From assembly GCF_937616625.2 (NCBI RefSeq), contig NC_065570.1:46181665-46245664 (forward strand): a stretch of 64,000 nucleotides of DNA, written 5' to 3'. This DNA comes from Mercurialis annua (Eukaryota; Streptophyta; Magnoliopsida; Malpighiales; Euphorbiaceae). A program made the position numbers and the translations under genes. The notes under the pieces are model-generated. The model saw only the letters and a list, made by a program, of their open reading frames with translations. It made no database searches and was not told the origin of the DNA. Below, piece by piece: positions 60,158 through 64,000 of this stretch. How positions within the stretch are numbered: position 1 is the stretch's first letter; the number at the start of each line of letters is the position of its first letter.

Positions 60158-61309
60158 TGTAATATCCCGTAAAATTTTACATTTATTTTTCGATAATTTC
60201 CGACGATTTTCCGGTCGTTTTGAAGTAACTTCGATGATAGCGGTTTGATTCGAGTTGGTTCGGGATTGGGGTTGATCTAGGTTCAACTATTTTAATTTTT
60301 ATTTTAAAAATAAAAAATAAAATAGAAGACCAATTCTCGTTCGAGAATTTTATGAAACTCGAACGAGAATCGTGTTTGGGTCCTGGTCTCGTTCGAGACC
60401 AGGCCAGTTTCGAACGGGAATCAGGCCTGAAAGGCTATTCCCGTTCGAATTTTTTCCTATCCTTGCGAGGGGGCAGTTTCGTCAATTATTTCTAACCTAA
60501 TCGACCTACTTAAATACGTAACTTTTAAACCTAATCTATTCTCCACACTACAAGCAAACCCTAGCCACCTTTAACATTCATTTTCGCTAAGAAACGCTGC
60601 TGAAATCATCATTCAAAGTGGTTGTCCCGGTAAGTGTTCATAACTCCATTGATTTCAGTTTTCGGTTTTGAACGACATTACGTAATTTTGATCGTTCTCA
60701 TTCGTTTCTAGATCGAAATCAAAACCGTTTGATCTCAGACATTTTAGACTCACATACCTACGATTCCCAACCTTGATTTCGTTGAACGGTACGCTATCGA
60801 TTTCGTTTCAATCGCCGTACGGTTATCGCTTTAATGTTTGTATAAACTGTTTCATGCTAAGATGAATGATTCTGCCGAATATTTCCATCTTTCCTTTGGC
60901 TTTATTTTGCTATAATCATGATTATGAATCATGGGATGTCACTTATTTGTATTTAAGCTTTCGGTTGTGGATTGAATCCATCGTTTCGTACCCATCATTT
61001 TTAACGATTCTCGATTTCATTGATAATCAATTACTGTGTTGTTTTATTCCTAGGTTTCTAATGTTCATGGCTTTACTTGTTGATTACATTGGTGATTTAT
61101 TGTCTTTAGGAATAGGTTGGTTGATTTTGGTAATGAAACATTAAGATCAGGTTTGAGATTTTGACTACTGGATTGTTCATGTTAGGCGGGGAATGAGGTT
61201 TGATTTAAAAGGAAGATGATGGTCAAATAACCATTATGATCACCAAAGTCTTTTACTTAAACCAAATTAATCCTTAAGGTTAAACTTTAACTAATAACTT
61301 GGGTTTTAT
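60158..61309 (+). mobile_element. L5: LTR 5' part
   Basis: Starts TGTAATATCCCGTAAAATTT. It has a palindrome cluster (60335-60440), a leader-like segment AAACCCTAGCC (60558 on) and a strong splice-donor match CCCGGTAAGTG at about 60627. It is interrupted at 61309 by inverted L6. The 92-codon hydrophobic frame at 60866 lies in the putative leader intron and is not supported. Confidence 0.75.
60335..60440 (+). repeat. Palindrome cluster in L5
   Basis: Stems around TT or AA centres: ATTCTCG-TT-CGAGAAT, CTCG-AA-CGAG, and a ten-base stem CCTGGTCTCG around TT. GTTTCGAACGGG pairs with CCCGTTCGAA further on. Confidence 0.85.
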
Positions 61310-61846
61310 TGTCACGACCCAAATTATTGAGCCGCGGCCGGCGCTAGGGAACGGGAGTGGTAGCTCCGGAACCCGTAGCAAGCCTAAAACCACTATGAAT
61401 TTTTCGCGAATAAAATATATTATAATATATAATACGTTTTCAGAAATCTTTCTTAAGTAATATAATTCAAATATCAAAATATCACATTCCTTTCCTGAAA
61501 ATATTCGCAGCACAATTCTTAGAAACCAGGGTCTTACCGAGCGATATCTCATATCCAGCACCGCCCTGTTTCTAGTCATAATCATAACTAATTCCTCTCA
61601 AGGCAATTGGTACAAAATTCAAACGGATAAAACGTCATCTTTATAAACAACTTATTTATAAAATTATATCAGAGTTTACTTTTCAAATACCGTTTAAAAT
61701 TAAATCATAAATCCTATATTGACACCTACTGACTACTGCAGCTCTATAAAAACTCGCACTTTGTGTAAGCCAAAAGGCTGCCGACACAAAGGAGATGGTC
61801 TGTCTGATCCGACTTCGGTCACCTGAAAGGAAACACTGTGAGGGGG

Positions 61847-61868
61847 TCAGTATTTTGGGAAATACTGA
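61847..61868 (-). other. Covarying hairpin in L6
   Basis: Read on the minus strand: nine-base stem TCAGTATTT with loop CCCA, between CTCAC and CCCC, followed by TTTCCTTTCAGG. Confidence 0.75.
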
Positions 61869-62225
61869 GTGAGCTTGCAAGTTACTAACAGTATTAATAT
61901 TAAAATAAAACATCGCATCTCAAGAAAATAATAATATAAAGCATATAAACAGGTATCTGATCCGTACGAAACTAATATCCTAGCAGACGACACATCTCTC
62001 GGATAATCATATATCAATCAACCCAATCGTAAATATCAATCGCGAGTCCAACTCGCTGGTGGCCCAGCCACTAGATACGGGGACTCCGGACTACACCGTA
62101 GCCGAGTACTCACTCGTATCAAAAATCCAATCGTAAATTTCATAATCATCATCAGCTCCCAGCTGTATCATGTCATTTTTCAAATGCAAACATACTAGAC
62201 TGACTCAATACTGGTGATCACACAG

Positions 62226-62244
62226 CCTATTGACACCCAATAGG
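62226..62244 (-). other. Conserved CCTATTG hairpin in L6
   Basis: CCTATTG / CAATAGG stem with loop GGTGT on the minus strand. Confidence 0.72.
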
Positions 62245-62345
62245 TAGCTAGTTTCTTCGGATCGCATACTAGTTCTCGTATATAAATCTTGATAAAACAT
62301 ATAACATCTCAATCAATCATATGTAATGCGATGCGTATAAACAAT

Positions 62346-62353
<8 letters not shown>

Positions 62354-62399
<46 letters not shown>
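62354..62399. repeat. (AT)23 microsatellite
   Basis: Uninterrupted AT tract inside L6. Confidence 0.95.
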
Positions 62400-62403
<4 letters not shown>

Positions 62404-62837
62404 GTAACTTTTGTACTAATAATACGCGAAAGTAAATTTGCCACTCACCGTGACCGCTATCCAAATAATAACATTATAAAGATCCCATGAACACGAGCCC
62501 CATGCATCGTTTGATCCATTATTTATTGTAGCTCGTCCGTCTAGTAGCTCGTCAACAAGTCAGTTACTTATCCGAATAATCTGTACGTTTAATTCATAAA
62601 CGTTGACTTAGTATCAAAACCCTAAGTTATAAACTTAGGTTAACATAATCGTATTTCAAATACGATTCTTAACTTTGATATTCTCTTAATTACACTTCTC
62701 CTTTAAACTTCCTAGTTTACGTTTTGATATTCAATCGAATCACGATTGATTACACGACTTGAAATTGTTTGAAATCGAGTTTCTGCGTCGCGTCAGGGCC
62801 CAGAAAGCCAAAATCAGGAATCCTCACTCGGCGAAGG

Positions 62838-63002
62838 ACTGCACGTTCGTGCAGCAGTGTACTGCACGAACGTGCAGTACGCTGCACGATCGTGTGCTGC
62901 ACGTTCGTGCAGTGTGCTACACGTTCGTGCAGTCTGCTACACGAACGTGTACTGCACGTTCGTGCAGTATGCTACACGAACGTGTACTGCACATTCGTGC
63001 AG
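62838..63002 (-). repeat. Palindrome cluster in L6
   Basis: Nine units of CTGCACG-NN-CGTGCAG or CTACACG-NN-CGTGTAG type, NN mostly TT or AA. The core TGCACG-NN-CGTGCA is shared with L3, but the outer bases and spacers differ. Confidence 0.93.
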
Positions 63003-63615
63003 CAAACGGCTGCCGATGTGCAGCCCCGGGGTTCATTCCCCGGGCCATTTCCGACGTGCTTAAACGTCCAAAGTCGATTCTAACATGATTTCCATTAATA
63101 ACCACTTCAAATTTCATCAAAAACGCCAATAGAAACGCGATTACGATTCGTTTAATTTGTTAAAACGAAATAACCCTTATTTATCAATTCTCATAATAAA
63201 AACGTCAAGCTTACCTCGATTTGAAGCTTAGCGATGATAGAGAATCGAATTCTGAACGAATCGATATAAAGAACTCGCGATTTGAGCGAGAAACGGCGAA
63301 ACGGCGGCGGAACGTATCGATCGCCATTTTCCTTCTTCTGTAACCTTCTGCTCCTTCTTCTTCCTTTCTTAATTCATTTGGTTTCCTTAATATATCATGG
63401 CTAATTAGCCACTTTGATCCTTCATTTCTTTAACTCAAACCAAATCTCTTTTAAACTTTCTAATTTAACCTAACGGTTAAATTATCCTTTTAACTTAATT
63501 ACTTATGTATTATTTATATTTAAATAAATAATACTAACCCAAAATTATAATTTTCCGTCAATAATCTTAGAATTGCTATTCTCGAGACTTACTTGGCTAA
63601 TTTATGTTTTGGCCC

Positions 63616-63627
63616 TGGTATCAGAGC
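63616..63627 (+). other. Primer-binding-site-like sequence
   Basis: TGGTATCAGAGC is an exact match to the usual initiator-methionine tRNA site of plant LTR retrotransposons. No LTR end (CA) lies directly before it, so the element it belonged to (possibly L5) is damaged. Confidence 0.65.
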
Positions 63628-63753
63628 AGTTGGTCCAGTTACCTCTGCTAATATGTGTTTTGTCGGTTAAATTGACCTAGGAACTACTGCAGCTATAGAG
63701 TTGAGTCTGTCTGATCCAAGTCGTTTACGCTGTTTGCTTTGTGATATGATATA

Positions 63754-64000
63754 TGAATATGACTAGAAACAGGGCGGTGCTGGATATGAGATATCGCTCG
63801 GTAAGACCCTGGTTTCTAAGAATTGTGCTGCGAATATTTTCAGGAAAGGAATGCGATATTTTGATATTTGAATTATATTACTTAAGAAAGATTTTTGAAA
63901 ACGTATTATATATTATAATATGTTTTATTCGCGAAAAATTCATAGTGGTTTTAGGCTTGCTACGGGTTCCAGAGCTACCACTCCCGTTCCCTAGCGCCGG
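63754..64000 (+). mobile_element. L7: LTR 3' portion, cut by window end
   Basis: Plus-strand copy of the last about 250 bases of L6, with four substitutions, all transitions, noted in about 245 bases. It ends at the shared CTAGCGCCGG block at the window edge. With L6 it forms an inverted pair 2.2 kb apart. Confidence 0.8.

Larger units (their letters stand above)
61310..63600 (-). mobile_element. L6: inverted LTR inside L5
   Basis: Minus-strand LTR whose 3' end is at 61310 (plus strand TGTCACGACCC) with the block CCGGCGCTAGGGAACGGGAG. TTTAT flanks 61305-61309 and recurs at 63601-63605, but the right end reads CTAA rather than CA, so it is tentative. It contains the covarying hairpin (61847-61868), the CCTATTG hairpin, a (TA)n tract (62354-62399) and a palindrome cluster. 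No coding domains. Confidence 0.65.

Noticed and set aside
60866..61144. 92-codon hydrophobic frame
   Set aside because: It falls downstream of a strong splice donor within the L5 leader and has no family resemblance.
62759..63129. Overlapping frames rich in C, T, R and V
   Set aside because: Same cause, the palindrome cluster of L6.

Overview
This window is repeat-dense nuclear DNA from a flowering plant, probably a core eudicot. The evidence is AT-rich sequence, plant LINE, Ty3, copia, Helitron, CACTA, Mutator-like and SINE remnants, and two copies of a plant defensin gene. The species cannot be told from the sequence. The only genes that look intact are the two defensins (8604-8922 and 23045-23363); everything else recognised is transposon-derived or featureless.

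Positions 1-37604 are a defensin tandem cluster. Unit A starts upstream of the window. Unit B starts at 14486 and repeats A at an offset of 14485, falling to 14441 after a 44-bp difference. Each unit runs: an LTR end, a minus-strand LINE, a Ty3 LTR with primer-binding site and truncated gag, a CACTA end, the defensin, then a downstream block of foldback elements, a short Helitron, a decayed LINE tail and a MITE. Unit C (33054-37604) keeps only the downstream block because a deletion removed its defensin half. Unit B also gained a nested pair of Mutator-like elements (24870-26244) and a 5'-truncated LINE (26386-29823) inside the Helitron. A and B are almost identical up to exon 2 of the defensin and then diverge at the percent level, which suggests unequal exchange or conversion inside the gene.

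Positions 37605-59256 are a transposon nest that can be ordered by target-site duplications. A copia reverse-transcriptase fragment is split at 40773/59053 by an 18.3-kb solo-LTR-like element (L1, TSD TGAAG). L1 is itself interrupted by L2 (41361-47760), Mutator-like MULE3 (49231-50734), L3 (51088-54351) and L4 (55578-58978). L2 carries MULE1, MULE2 and a SINE. Positions 60158-64000 hold three more LTRs of the same broad type (L5, L6 inverted, L7).

The most unusual signals lie in the LTRs. One is a hairpin just upstream of a probable leader-intron acceptor, whose stem sequence changes between copies while base pairing is kept. The other is a cluster of short palindromes whose sequence differs from copy to copy. 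The same kind of cluster occurs in the GC-rich centres of unrelated Mutator-like elements.
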